Positions 9,010-17,010 are shown, counted from the first letter of the stretch. The stretch: 44,266 nucleotides of DNA from Polaromonas sp. (GCA_013824015.1 PNNC01000151.1:1-44266); one strand, 5' to 3'. Numbers and translations are program-made. Notes: generated from the sequence alone by a model not told the origin.

Positions 9010-9711
9010 ATGCGCCGCAGTACGCCGGACAAGGCCGATCCGGCTTTCCTGGATGAAAAGACCGCACGCAAACAGGCAGAGCGGCAGATCTTGCTGGACG
9101 CGCTGAGCGGCCGCCTGGAAGCCGAAGCCATCGAGTGGACAGCCGGCACCGCCATTCCACCCGAAATGCTGGCCAGCCCGCGCATACGCCTGCGCCAGTG
9201 GAACGAGGCAGACTGCGCGCCCTTTGCCGCGCTGAACGCCGACCCGGTGGTGATGGAACATTTCCCCGCCACCCTGACCCGCGGGCAAAGCGATGCCACG
9301 GTCGAGCGCCTCCGCGCCAGCATAGACCGCCAGGGCTGGGGTTTCTGGGCGGCCGACGACTTGACGGGCGGCGAACCGCGTTTTGCCGGCTTCGTCGGCA
9401 TCAACATCCCGCAGGCAGACCTGCCCTTCCAGCCCTGCGTCGAAGTCGGCTGGCGGCTGGCCCGGCCGTTCTGGGGCAAGGGCCTGGCCAGCGAGGGCGC
9501 GCGGCTGTCGCTGCGGGTGGGCTTCGAGTTGCTGGGCCTTGAGGAAATCGTCGCCATGACGCAGTTGCGCAACGTCCGCTCGCGCGCCGTGATGGAGCGT
9601 CTGGGCATGCAGGAAGCCGTCGGCGAGGAGTTCGAACACCCGGCCGTGCCCGTCGGCTCCCACGCCCGCGCCATGTGCCTTTACCGCCTGAAACGTCCCG
9701 TCGGCAGTTGA
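9010..9711 (+). CDS. GNAT N-acetyltransferase (RimJ/RimL type) with N-terminal extension
   Basis: The product has 233 residues. From about residue 55 it follows the RimJ/RimL-type GNAT fold: SPRIRLRQWNEAD at the start, VEVGWRLARPFWGKGLASEG as the acetyl-CoA-binding region, then NVRSRAVMERLGMQ. These enzymes move an acetyl group from acetyl-CoA to an amine; the substrate here is unknown. The first roughly 54 residues are polar, charged and helix-forming (KADPAFLDEKTARKQAERQI), and are not part of the domain. ATG 9010 was chosen over the adjacent TTG 9007, but a later start cannot be excluded. It lies between upp and the deaminase-like gene in the same direction, so joint expression is plausible while a role in pyrimidine breakdown is unproven. 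Confidence 0.85.
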   Translation: MRRSTPDKADPAFLDEKTARKQAERQILLDALSGRLEAEAIEWTAGTAIPPEMLASPRIRLRQWNEADCAPFAALNADPVVMEHFPATLTRGQSDATVERLRASIDRQGWGFWAADDLTGGEPRFAGFVGINIPQADLPFQPCVEVGWRLARPFWGKGLASEGARLSLRVGFELLGLEEIVAMTQLRNVRSRAVMERLGMQEAVGEEFEHPAVPVGSHARAMCLYRLKRPVGS

Positions 9712-9811
9712 CAATGCGGCTCAGGTCACGCTTGCGGTCCATGATTTCTTCCAGGCGCGTAGCTCGCACGAAACCGCGCCCTGACCCCTTGCACGCTCGC
9801 CGGAGAAAACC

Positions 9812-11095
9812 ATGCTCGACCTCCTGATCACCAACGCCGCCCTGCCCGACGGCCGCACCGGCATGTCGGTTGCCGTGAAAAACGGCAAGATCACCGAAGT
9901 GACGCAAGGCCCGATCGCAGGGGTACAGGCGACCGAGACGGTGGACGCGGGGGGCTACCTGCTCAGTCCGCATTTCGTCGATCCGCACTTCCACATGGAC
10001 GCCACGCTCAGTTACGGCCTGCCGCGGGTCAATGAAAGCGGCACGCTGCTCGAAGGCATTGCGCTGTGGGGCGAACTCAAGCCGCTGCTCAAAGCTGAAG
10101 CGCTCATCGAACGCGCCCTGACCTACTGCGACTGGGCCGTGGCCAAGGGCCTGCTCGCGATCCGCAGCCATGTGGACACCAGCGACGCGAGTCTGCTCGC
10201 GGTGGACGCGCTGCTCGAAGTCAAAAAACAGGTGGCCCCATATATCGACCTGCAGCTCGTCGCCTTTCCGCAGGACGGCGTGTTGCGCAGCCAGGGCGGC
10301 GTCGAAAATTTGAAACGCGCGCTCGACAAGGGCGTGGACGTGGTCGGCGGCATTCCGCATTTCGAACGCACCATGGCCGAAGGCGCCGCCAGCGTGAAGC
10401 TGCTCTGCGAGATTGCCGCCGAACGCGGCCTGCTGACCGACATGCACTGCGACGAGTCCGACGACCCGCTGAGCCGCCACATTGAAACCCTGGCGTTTGA
10501 AACCCAGCGCCTCGGCCTGCAGGGCCGCGTCAACGGCAGCCACTGCACCTCGATGCACAGCATGGACAACTACTACGTCAGCAAGCTGCTGCCATTGATT
10601 GCCGAGAGCGGCGTCAGCGTGATTGCCAACCCGCTGATCAACATCACGCTGCAGGGCCGCCACGACACTTATCCGAAACGCCGCGGCATGACCCGCGTGC
10701 CCGAACTTTTGGCCGCCGGCGTCAACGTCGCCTTCGGCCACGACTGCGTGATGGACCCCTGGTACGGCATGGGCAGCGGCGACATGCTCGAAGTCGCCCA
10801 CATGGGCCTGCACGTGGCGCAGATGACCAGCCAGACAGGCATTCGCGCCTGTTTTGATGCGGTAACCGTCAATGCCGCCAGGGTGATGCACCTCGACAAC
10901 TACGGCATCGCGCCGGGTAACGATGCGAGTTTTGTGCTGCTGCAGGCGCGGGATGTCGTGGAGGCGATCCGGTTGCGGGCGAACCGGTTGAAGGTTTGGA
11001 AGATGGGAGCGCTGCTAGCGGAAACATCACCCGTGATAACTACTTTACGAATCGAAAATCGCTCTAGTTTGATCAACTTTAGCCATACGATTTAG
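9812..11095 (+). CDS. Cytosine deaminase-like amidohydrolase
   Basis: The 427-residue product is a metal-dependent amidohydrolase of the CodA group. The metal ligands are visible as FVDPHFHMD (the H-x-H pair, about residue 60), IRSHVDTSD, DMHCDESDDPLSRHIETL (about 210) and VAFGHDCVMDPW (about 310). In E. coli CodA the equivalent HCDE segment carries the catalytic glutamate. Deamination of cytosine would feed uracil to the Upp/Urc1/DUF1688 genes just upstream, which supports the assignment, although related enzymes act on creatinine or isoguanine. GGAG lies 6 bases before the ATG. The last roughly 25 codons become AT-rich and the gene ends at the edge of the AT-rich DUF3800 patch. Confidence 0.87.
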   Translation: MLDLLITNAALPDGRTGMSVAVKNGKITEVTQGPIAGVQATETVDAGGYLLSPHFVDPHFHMDATLSYGLPRVNESGTLLEGIALWGELKPLLKAEALIERALTYCDWAVAKGLLAIRSHVDTSDASLLAVDALLEVKKQVAPYIDLQLVAFPQDGVLRSQGGVENLKRALDKGVDVVGGIPHFERTMAEGAASVKLLCEIAAERGLLTDMHCDESDDPLSRHIETLAFETQRLGLQGRVNGSHCTSMHSMDNYYVSKLLPLIAESGVSVIANPLINITLQGRHDTYPKRRGMTRVPELLAAGVNVAFGHDCVMDPWYGMGSGDMLEVAHMGLHVAQMTSQTGIRACFDAVTVNAARVMHLDNYGIAPGNDASFVLLQARDVVEAIRLRANRLKVWKMGALLAETSPVITTLRIENRSSLINFSHTI

Positions 11096-12435
11096 TGCAT
11101 CAGCAGTGCTCAGGATCCTTGCGCCTAACCGCATAAGTACGAATCAATGAAGCAGGTGCTTCGAGGGTTTGGCTTTCCATTTGCAGGTTATACGCTTCAG
11201 CAGCTCATCAGTTCAGCTATATCAGCATCGGACGGGCGTGCTTATCCAGGAGTTTCAGGCGCTTAGCAAGAGAACCTTTAACAATTGCATCGGTAGATAG
11301 CGCTACAAGCTTTAAAGGAAGCTTGGATTTTTGAGCTTGCACTGTAAGACGCCCCAACAACATCGCCGCCGTATCATTGTCCAAAAACTCGCTCTTTAAA
11401 AACCGCCGGATACCCGACGCCAAAAGATCAGCTATTTGAACGCCGATCACCTTTTTCGAATCTACAAACTTGAAGTTTCCACCGACCATCTTCCCTAAAT
11501 CCAAGCCATCAGCATCCGGAAGGTTATAAGTAGACTGCAAAAATGTTGGTTTTTCCCCCGGCGGGAACTCATAGTTCTTCAGATAACTATAGTCAAAGCC
11601 TTGAACCATCATTATCGGTTCGCGCATCGAAATAGACTGGAGAATAGCCGGCAGCATTCTCCTGAATACTTTTTCGTATTCTGTTGGAATAACGTCTTTT
11701 TGATCGACACGCCATCTAATTTCACCCAACGTTTGGGGAAATCTCTGAACAAAGTAGAGAACGCCTCGCGCAACTACGTCATGAAACAGTGTGATTTGAA
11801 ACATGAGTTGAGCGTATAAATTTGGCGGCAATTTCTTTACCGCGTTACTTAAATCTGTCAAAGCTTGTCGCATGGATTCATGCAGCATTTTTTCTTTGTA
11901 CTTAACCACAGCCTCAGCTTGCATAGATTGATGGTGAGATGCCAAATCGGGGGAATTCAAACTCATCTCCGTGGCGGCTGCGAAAACAACCCCGTTTAAT
12001 TTCGCTAAATCCTCTAGAAATTGAAAGTATTGCACTTCGCTTAACGCGCCAAGCTTAATCTCTGCGGCATAGGTTTTTTGCGACCCACGAAGCGAAGTCA
12101 CGATTTTTTCAAGCGACCTTCGGTCGCACTCTGGAGACGCATACGCCGCGATGACACTCCATGACCCGGCATTATTTGTTGTCGGAAACGTTCCAGATTC
12201 GTCCACAAAAATATTCACGATATTTCTCTCTACAACGATAGCTCACTACCGTTGATTGACATTGAGATGCAGGCTCCGCTCTTGAAATTTAATAACTGCT
12301 CTATTCTGCAACCCGGAATCGCCTCTCGCGCCGTTTTATTCACTTCAAGGTTTTACTCAGGTCAATGCCAAGGATGGTAGGTTTTCGCTCACACGTACCG
12401 ACGACCAAACACTAGCATGACTTAAAACTTAACCT
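11021..12435. other. AT-rich patch carrying DUF3800, probably acquired DNA
   Basis: Two 60-base lines counted by hand inside this stretch (11461 and 11701) are 47% and 43% G+C, against 73% for a line of the RNB gene (13441). The change begins in the last codons of the deaminase-like gene and ends just before the RNB start. The segment holds only the DUF3800 gene, plus 121 bases (11096-11216) and about 250 bases (12219-12470) in which I see no gene. CTGCTAGCG at 11012-11020 reappears inverted at 12436-12444, immediately outside the patch. No transposase, integrase or tRNA was seen. Confidence 0.6.
11217..12218 (-). CDS. DUF3800 domain protein
   Basis: The protein has 333 residues and matches DUF3800, a family with a predicted RNase H-like fold often met in mobile and accessory regions; its activity is not established. 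The N-terminus MNIFVDESGTF gives the D6-E7 acidic pair. E53-x-K55 (AAEIKLG), D172 (RVDQKD) and D264 (DSKKVIGVQIADLLAS) are at the positions where the family keeps acidic or basic residues, so it looks intact and possibly nuclease-like (inference). The start is GTG, with a weak AGAGAG upstream. Base composition is far more AT-rich than all neighbours. No partner gene is adjacent, so it is a one-gene insertion. Confidence 0.85.
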   Translation of the reverse strand: MNIFVDESGTFPTTNNAGSWSVIAAYASPECDRRSLEKIVTSLRGSQKTYAAEIKLGALSEVQYFQFLEDLAKLNGVVFAAATEMSLNSPDLASHHQSMQAEAVVKYKEKMLHESMRQALTDLSNAVKKLPPNLYAQLMFQITLFHDVVARGVLYFVQRFPQTLGEIRWRVDQKDVIPTEYEKVFRRMLPAILQSISMREPIMMVQGFDYSYLKNYEFPPGEKPTFLQSTYNLPDADGLDLGKMVGGNFKFVDSKKVIGVQIADLLASGIRRFLKSEFLDNDTAAMLLGRLTVQAQKSKLPLKLVALSTDAIVKGSLAKRLKLLDKHARPMLI

Positions 12436-12474
12436 CGCTAGCAGGTACAGTGAGCCAACTCCCAAACAATCTCC

Positions 12475-13935
12475 ATGAACCCCACCCACCTCCGCGAACT
12501 CGCCGTAGAAGCCATGCGCTCCCGCGGCCTACTGCCTGTCTTTTCGCCGCAGGCTTTGCAGGAAGCCGAAGCCGCGCGCCACACCGGCCCCGAACGCGGC
12601 AGCGACATCCGCGACTTGCGGCAACTCACCTGGTTCTCGATTGACAACGATGACACGCGCGACCTGGACCAGCTCAGCGTGGCCGAGCCGCTGGCTGATG
12701 GCGCCGCGCGGCTGCTGGTCGCGATTGCCGATGTCGATGGTCTGGTGCCGCCCGGCGGTGCGGTCGATGGCCATGCGGCGGCCAACACCACCTCGGTGTA
12801 CACGGCGGCGGGCATTTTCCCGATGCTGCCCGAAGTGCTGTCCACCGACCTGACATCGCTGCACGAACACCAGGAGCGGCTGGCGGTGGTGGTCGACATG
12901 ACAGTTGCCGCTGACGGCACGGTGGGCGGCTCGGACATCTACCGCGCCGTGGTGCTGAACCACGCCAAGCTGACGTACGACGCGATATCGGCCTGGCTGG
13001 ACGGTGACGGGCCCGCGCCGGCGCAAATCGCGACTGTGCCTGGGCTGGAAGAACAGGTGCGCCTGCACGACGCCCTGGCCGGCAAGCTGCGGCAGTGGCG
13101 GCAATCGCGCGGGGCGCTCAATGTCAACACGATTTCTGCCCGGCCGGTGTTCAAGGATGGACAACTTGTGGACCTGCAACCGGACGAAAAAAACCGCGCC
13201 AAGGATTTGATTGCCGACCTGATGATTGCGACCAATGGGGCGACCGCGCGTTTTCTGGTGGACCAGGGCTTTCCGTCGATACGCCGCTTTTTGCAGTCAC
13301 CGCGCCGCTGGGACCGCATCGTGGCACTGGCCGCCAGCCACGGCGTGGCATTGCCCGCCCTGCCCGATGCCATCGCGCTGGACCGCTTCCTGAGTACCCG
13401 TCGCGCCGCCGACCCGGCCGGTTTTGCCGACCTGTCGCTGGCGGTGGTCAAGATGCTGGGCTCGGGCGAATACGCTGCGGCCCCGGCCACCGCCAACGGC
13501 GCGAATGGTCTCGGTCACTTCGGGCTGGCGGTCAACGACTACGCGCATTCGACCGCACCGAACCGCCGTTTCCCCGACCTGGTGACGCAGCGCCTGATCA
13601 AGGCAGCGCTGGCCGGTGCGGCGCCGCCCTACTCCGCTGAACAACTGACCGAGATTGCCAAACATTGCACGCTGCAGGAAGACAACGCCAGCAAGGTCGA
13701 GCGCCAGGTGCTCAAGGCCGCCGGCGCGTATTTGCTGCACAGCCGGATCGGCGAGGTGTTCGATGCCCTCGTGACCGGCGCCGCGGCCAAGGGCACCTTT
13801 GTGCGCATCAGCAGCCCGCTGCTGGAAGGCCGGGTGGTGCGCGGGTTTGAAGAACTGGACGTCGGCGACACCACCCGCGTGCGGCTGCTGGCGGTGGACG
13901 CCGATAAAAGTTTTATCGACTTCGAGCGCGCCTGA
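12475..13935 (+). CDS. RNB-domain 3'-5' exoribonuclease (RNase II/R family), short form
   Basis: The product has 486 residues. The catalytic RNB motif is SIDNDDTRDLDQLS, giving D57, D63 and D65, equivalent to E. coli RNase II D201, D207 and D209. The fourth aspartate of RNase II (D210) is Gln66 here. YAHSTAPNRRFPDLVTQRL near residue 360 is the conserved RNB end motif. Unlike RNase II or R there are no N-terminal cold-shock domains: only about 50 residues precede RNB. A short S1-like tail follows (KGTFVRISSPLLEGRVVRG). Processive 3'-5' degradation of RNA is expected. There is no clear ribosome site, and the upstream DNA is the AT-rich patch, so its native leader may have been replaced. Confidence 0.9.
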   Translation: MNPTHLRELAVEAMRSRGLLPVFSPQALQEAEAARHTGPERGSDIRDLRQLTWFSIDNDDTRDLDQLSVAEPLADGAARLLVAIADVDGLVPPGGAVDGHAAANTTSVYTAAGIFPMLPEVLSTDLTSLHEHQERLAVVVDMTVAADGTVGGSDIYRAVVLNHAKLTYDAISAWLDGDGPAPAQIATVPGLEEQVRLHDALAGKLRQWRQSRGALNVNTISARPVFKDGQLVDLQPDEKNRAKDLIADLMIATNGATARFLVDQGFPSIRRFLQSPRRWDRIVALAASHGVALPALPDAIALDRFLSTRRAADPAGFADLSLAVVKMLGSGEYAAAPATANGANGLGHFGLAVNDYAHSTAPNRRFPDLVTQRLIKAALAGAAPPYSAEQLTEIAKHCTLQEDNASKVERQVLKAAGAYLLHSRIGEVFDALVTGAAAKGTFVRISSPLLEGRVVRGFEELDVGDTTRVRLLAVDADKSFIDFERA

Positions 13936-13956
13936 ACCGAGGGTCCCCGTCGGCGC

Positions 13957-14817
13957 TCACCGGGCGCCGGCCTCCAGCAGCCAGGCATCAAACGCGCGCA
14001 TGGCCTGCGTCACCGGCCGGGACTTCAGCCGGGTCAGCCAGTAGCGCCCATTGCTGACCTCGGCCGCAAAGGGCCGTACCAGCCGGCCCTGCTGCAACTC
14101 CCGCGCAAACATGCGCACCGGCAGCAAGGCAATCCCCGCGCCCTGGGCGGCGGCTTCGGCCATGGTCAAGGAAGAGTCGAACACCGCGCCGCGCAGCACC
14201 GGGCATGGCACGCCCGCTGCCGCAAACCACAACACCCATTCATCGGCCCGGTAGGAGCGCAACAGCACCTGGCCGGCCAGGTCCTCCGGCGCCTGCAGCC
14301 GCGCGCCCAGCGCGGGTGTGCACATGGGCGAAAGCGGCGCGGCGAGCAGGGCCTGCGCTTCGGTGCCATGCCAGGCGCCGTCGCCAAAACGGATGGCGCA
14401 GTCCAGGCCCTCACCGGCCATGTCGACCCGGTTGTTGTTCGTGAACAGGCGGAAGTCCACAAACGGGTGGCGCAACTGGAAGTCGCGCAGCCGCGGAATC
14501 AGCCAGCCCACGGCGAAGGTGCCGACCACGCCCACGGTCAGCACCTCGCGGGCGCGTCCGTCGTCGAACTGGTCCAGCACCTGGCCGATGCGCTCAAACG
14601 ACTGGGCCAGCACCGGCAGCAAGGCCAGGCCTTCGTCGGTCAGGGCCAGGCCGCGCGGAAGCCGGCGGAACAGCGGCACCTTGAGCCGCTCTTCGAGGTT
14701 TTTGACATGCTGGCTGACCGCGGCCTGCGACACATTCAGTTCCTGGGCAGCACGCGTAAAACTGAGGTGGCGGGCGGACACCTCAAAGGCGCGCAAGGCA
14801 TTCAGGGGCAGGTGCAT
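13957..14817 (-). CDS. ampR: AmpR-like LysR regulator of the divergent beta-lactamase
   Basis: The 286-residue product follows AmpR closely from end to end: LPLNALRAFEVSARHLSFTR, SQAAVSQHVKNLEE (helix-turn-helix, about residues 23-43), VGVVGTFAVGWLIPRL, NNNRVDMAGEGLDCAIRFGD, GAWHGTEAQ and the closing SNGRYWLTRLKSRP. AmpR-type proteins bind cell-wall muropeptides and switch beta-lactamase genes on when the wall is damaged by beta-lactams. It is divergent from the class A beta-lactamase with 122 bases between the starts, the same layout as penR-penA and nmcR-nmcA. Control of that gene is therefore strongly inferred. No ampG or ampD is in the window. Confidence 0.93.
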   Translation of the reverse strand: MHLPLNALRAFEVSARHLSFTRAAQELNVSQAAVSQHVKNLEERLKVPLFRRLPRGLALTDEGLALLPVLAQSFERIGQVLDQFDDGRAREVLTVGVVGTFAVGWLIPRLRDFQLRHPFVDFRLFTNNNRVDMAGEGLDCAIRFGDGAWHGTEAQALLAAPLSPMCTPALGARLQAPEDLAGQVLLRSYRADEWVLWFAAAGVPCPVLRGAVFDSSLTMAEAAAQGAGIALLPVRMFARELQQGRLVRPFAAEVSNGRYWLTRLKSRPVTQAMRAFDAWLLEAGAR

Positions 14818-14841
14818 GGCGGGAAGAAAGAATCAGCAAGG

Positions 14842-14863
14842 CCAAGTTTTTCTTGGGTTCAAG
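14842..14863. promoter_or_regulatory. Candidate AmpR operator between ampR and the beta-lactamase gene
   Basis: Two overlapping inverted repeats occur: CCAAG-N5-CTTGG (14842-14856) and CTTG-N4-CAAG (14852-14863). They lie between the two divergent starts, nearer ampR, as LysR-type operators do. The sites are seen directly; their binding by AmpR is inference. Confidence 0.45.
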
Positions 14864-14939
14864 CCTGATTATTACCGTTTGTGTTGCATGCCTCGTCAAT
14901 GGATCATTCAGGTCCTTTCAACTTCGACCCCCAGGAAAA

Positions 14940-15845
14940 ATGCAGAGACGTCAATTTATCCAGGCCGCCGGCCTGGCCAGCACAACACTTGTCGCCGGTG
15001 GATGCGCGCGGGCCCTGACGGAGCCATCCCGCGGCGCACAGACCAGCCGTTTTGAGCAGACGGTTCGGCAGATCGAAGCCGCCAGCGGCGGCCGCCTGGG
15101 CGTGGCCATGCTCGACACCCAGTCTGGCGCAAGTTATGCCTACCGGGGCGCCGAACGTTTCCCGATGTGCAGCACCTTCAAGTTCCTGGCGGCAGCCCAT
15201 GTGCTGTCCCGGGTGGACCAGGGCCGGGAGCAACTGGACAGGCGCATCGCCGTGCGGGCGTCCGACATCGTTGTGCATTCGCCCGCCACGCAGCCGCGGG
15301 TCGGTGGCCAGCCCATGACGGTGGCCGAGCTGTGCGAAGCCACCATGACCCTGAGCGACAACGCTGCTGCCAATCTGCTGCTCAGGGACATGGGCGGACC
15401 GCAGGGCCTGACAGCCCACATGCGCAGCCTGGGCGATGAGATCACCCGGCTGGACCGGATGGAACCCGAGCTCAACGAAGCCACCCCTGGCGATCCGCGC
15501 GACACCACCACGCCCCAGGCCATGCTGCAGAGCATGCAGAAAATTGTGCTGGGCACGGCGCTGTCGGCCGCCTCACGCGCACAGATCACGCGCTGGCTGC
15601 TGGACAACAAGACCGGGGACCGCAAGTTGCGCGCCCTGCTGCCGGCGGGCTGGCGTGTGGGCGACAAAACCGGCGGCGGCGACCATGGCAGCAACAACGA
15701 CATCGGCATTTTCTGGCCACCGGGCCGGGCGCCAATTCTGGTGACGGCCTACCTGACGCAAACCAAAGCCGATCTGCCTGTGCGTGACCGTGCGATTGCC
15801 GAGGTGGGCCAGCTGGTGGCGGCGCTGGTGACCACGGCGGGCTGA
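14940..15845 (+). CDS. Class A beta-lactamase with twin-arginine leader
   Basis: This serine beta-lactamase has 301 residues. Class A motifs are all present: S78-T-F-K81 (Ambler S70-x-x-K73), S139-D-N141 (S130-D-N), E175-x-x-L-N179 (E166...N170) and K243-T-G245 (K234-T-G). C77 precedes the catalytic serine, at Ambler 69, as in KPC/NMC-A-type enzymes, but position 238 is Gly, so their disulfide is absent. The N-terminus MQRRQFIQAAGLASTTLVAG has the RRxF twin-arginine motif; G20-G21-C22 resembles a weak lipobox, while A-R-A just after could be a signal peptidase I site. ATG 14940 was chosen because it starts this leader and follows AGGA; the frame is open further upstream. It acts in the periplasm, probably induced by AmpR. 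Confidence 0.95.
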   Translation: MQRRQFIQAAGLASTTLVAGGCARALTEPSRGAQTSRFEQTVRQIEAASGGRLGVAMLDTQSGASYAYRGAERFPMCSTFKFLAAAHVLSRVDQGREQLDRRIAVRASDIVVHSPATQPRVGGQPMTVAELCEATMTLSDNAAANLLLRDMGGPQGLTAHMRSLGDEITRLDRMEPELNEATPGDPRDTTTPQAMLQSMQKIVLGTALSAASRAQITRWLLDNKTGDRKLRALLPAGWRVGDKTGGGDHGSNNDIGIFWPPGRAPILVTAYLTQTKADLPVRDRAIAEVGQLVAALVTTAG

Positions 15846-15939
15846 ATGTAACGCGGTGTGAAGCCTCTTGCAGCGAAGGCAATCGGCGCCACCTGCATGA
15901 GTGCAGCCCGCCGGGTCTGCGCCCACCCAAGGAGATTCC

Positions 15940-16215
15940 ATGTTCAAACGCCTGACCCTGCTCTGGGTCCTGCTGCGCGGCGATGCCCGGCAACTCTGGT
16001 TTGCCCTGCGCCACCCGCAGGCGCCGAGCTGGCTCCGGTGGGGCACGGCGGCGATTGCGCTGTATCTGTTCTCGCCGATCGATTTCATCCCCGACATGTT
16101 GCCCTTCTTCGGCATCGCCGATGACCTGGTGCTGGTGCCGCTGGCCGTCCGCGCCCTGCTCAAACGCCTGCCGCCGGAGATCGCCGCGGCCACGACCAAA
16201 CGCAGCACCGGCTGA
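15940..16215 (+). CDS. DUF1232 (YkvA-like) small membrane protein
   Basis: The product has 91 residues. The DUF1232 core is clear at about residues 30-65: TAAIALYLFSPIDFIPDMLP, then IADDLVLVPLAVRALL. The SPIDFIPD motif is diagnostic of the family. One to two membrane helices are likely, and the function is unknown. AGGAGA lies 5-10 bases before ATG 15940, which decides this start over in-frame codons further upstream. It follows the beta-lactamase gene by 94 bases and precedes the hydrolase gene by 43. Confidence 0.88.
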   Translation: MFKRLTLLWVLLRGDARQLWFALRHPQAPSWLRWGTAAIALYLFSPIDFIPDMLPFFGIADDLVLVPLAVRALLKRLPPEIAAATTKRSTG

Positions 16216-16258
16216 GCGCTGACGCAGAGGTTCGGGCGCATCGCTCAGAATACGGACC

Positions 16259-16933
16259 ATGCCTGCCCACCCTGCCCCGTTGACGATCACCCTGCCTTCC
16301 GGCGGCCAGGTCTCCGGCCTGCTCCAGGCGCCGGCCCAGGCCCAGGCCTGTTATGTCTTTGCCCACGGCGCCGGCGCGGGCATGGACCATGCCTTCATGG
16401 CCGCCATCGCGCAGGGACTCGCAGAGCGCGGCATCGCGACGCTGCGCTTCAACTTTCCGTTCATGGAACAGGGCTCGAAACGCCCGGACGCCCCGGCCGT
16501 GGCGCAAGCCGCGGTGCGGGCCGCGGTGGCCGAGGCTGCGCGACGTCTGCCCGGGCTGCCGCTGTTCGCCGGCGGCAAGTCGTTTGGCGGCCGCATGACA
16601 ACACAGGCGCAGGCGGCCGCGCCTGTGCCGGGTGTGCGGGGAATTGCCCTCGTGGGTTTTCCACTGCACCCGGCCGGCAAGCCCTCGACCGAACGCGCAG
16701 CGCACCTGAGCGATGTCAAGGTCCCCATGCTGTTCCTGCAAGGCACGCGCGATGCGCTGGCGGACCTGGACCTGGTCACGCAGACCACGGCAGGCCTTGG
16801 CAAACGCGCGACGCTGCACATCGTTGAAGGCGCCGACCACGCTTTCCAGGTGCTGGTGCGCTCGGGGCGCAACAACGATCAGGTGCGGGACGAACTGCTG
16901 GACACCCTGGCCGGCTGGATGAAGCAGCACTAG
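16259..16933 (+). CDS. Alpha/beta hydrolase of the KANL3/Tex30-like family (COG3571)
   Basis: The product has 224 residues. FAHGAGAGMDH (about 34-44) is the oxyanion region. GGKSFGGRM holds the nucleophile S108 in a G-x-S-x-G elbow. LFLQGTRDAL supplies D165, and EGADHAFQV supplies H194, completing a Ser-Asp-His triad. The order and the HGAGAGMDHAFM block match the Tex30/KANL3-like hydrolases; no substrate is known. There is no signal peptide, so it is cytoplasmic. It is followed by the AhpD-like gene after a 77-base gap containing a TATAAA hexamer at 16964, which may belong to a separate promoter. Confidence 0.87.
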   Translation: MPAHPAPLTITLPSGGQVSGLLQAPAQAQACYVFAHGAGAGMDHAFMAAIAQGLAERGIATLRFNFPFMEQGSKRPDAPAVAQAAVRAAVAEAARRLPGLPLFAGGKSFGGRMTTQAQAAAPVPGVRGIALVGFPLHPAGKPSTERAAHLSDVKVPMLFLQGTRDALADLDLVTQTTAGLGKRATLHIVEGADHAFQVLVRSGRNNDQVRDELLDTLAGWMKQH

Positions 16934-17010
16934 TCTCGCGTCAAAGTGGAACGCATTGCCTGGCCTATAAACTGGCGGCACATCCATCCCCTTTGATTCA
17001 ACGGACTGCC

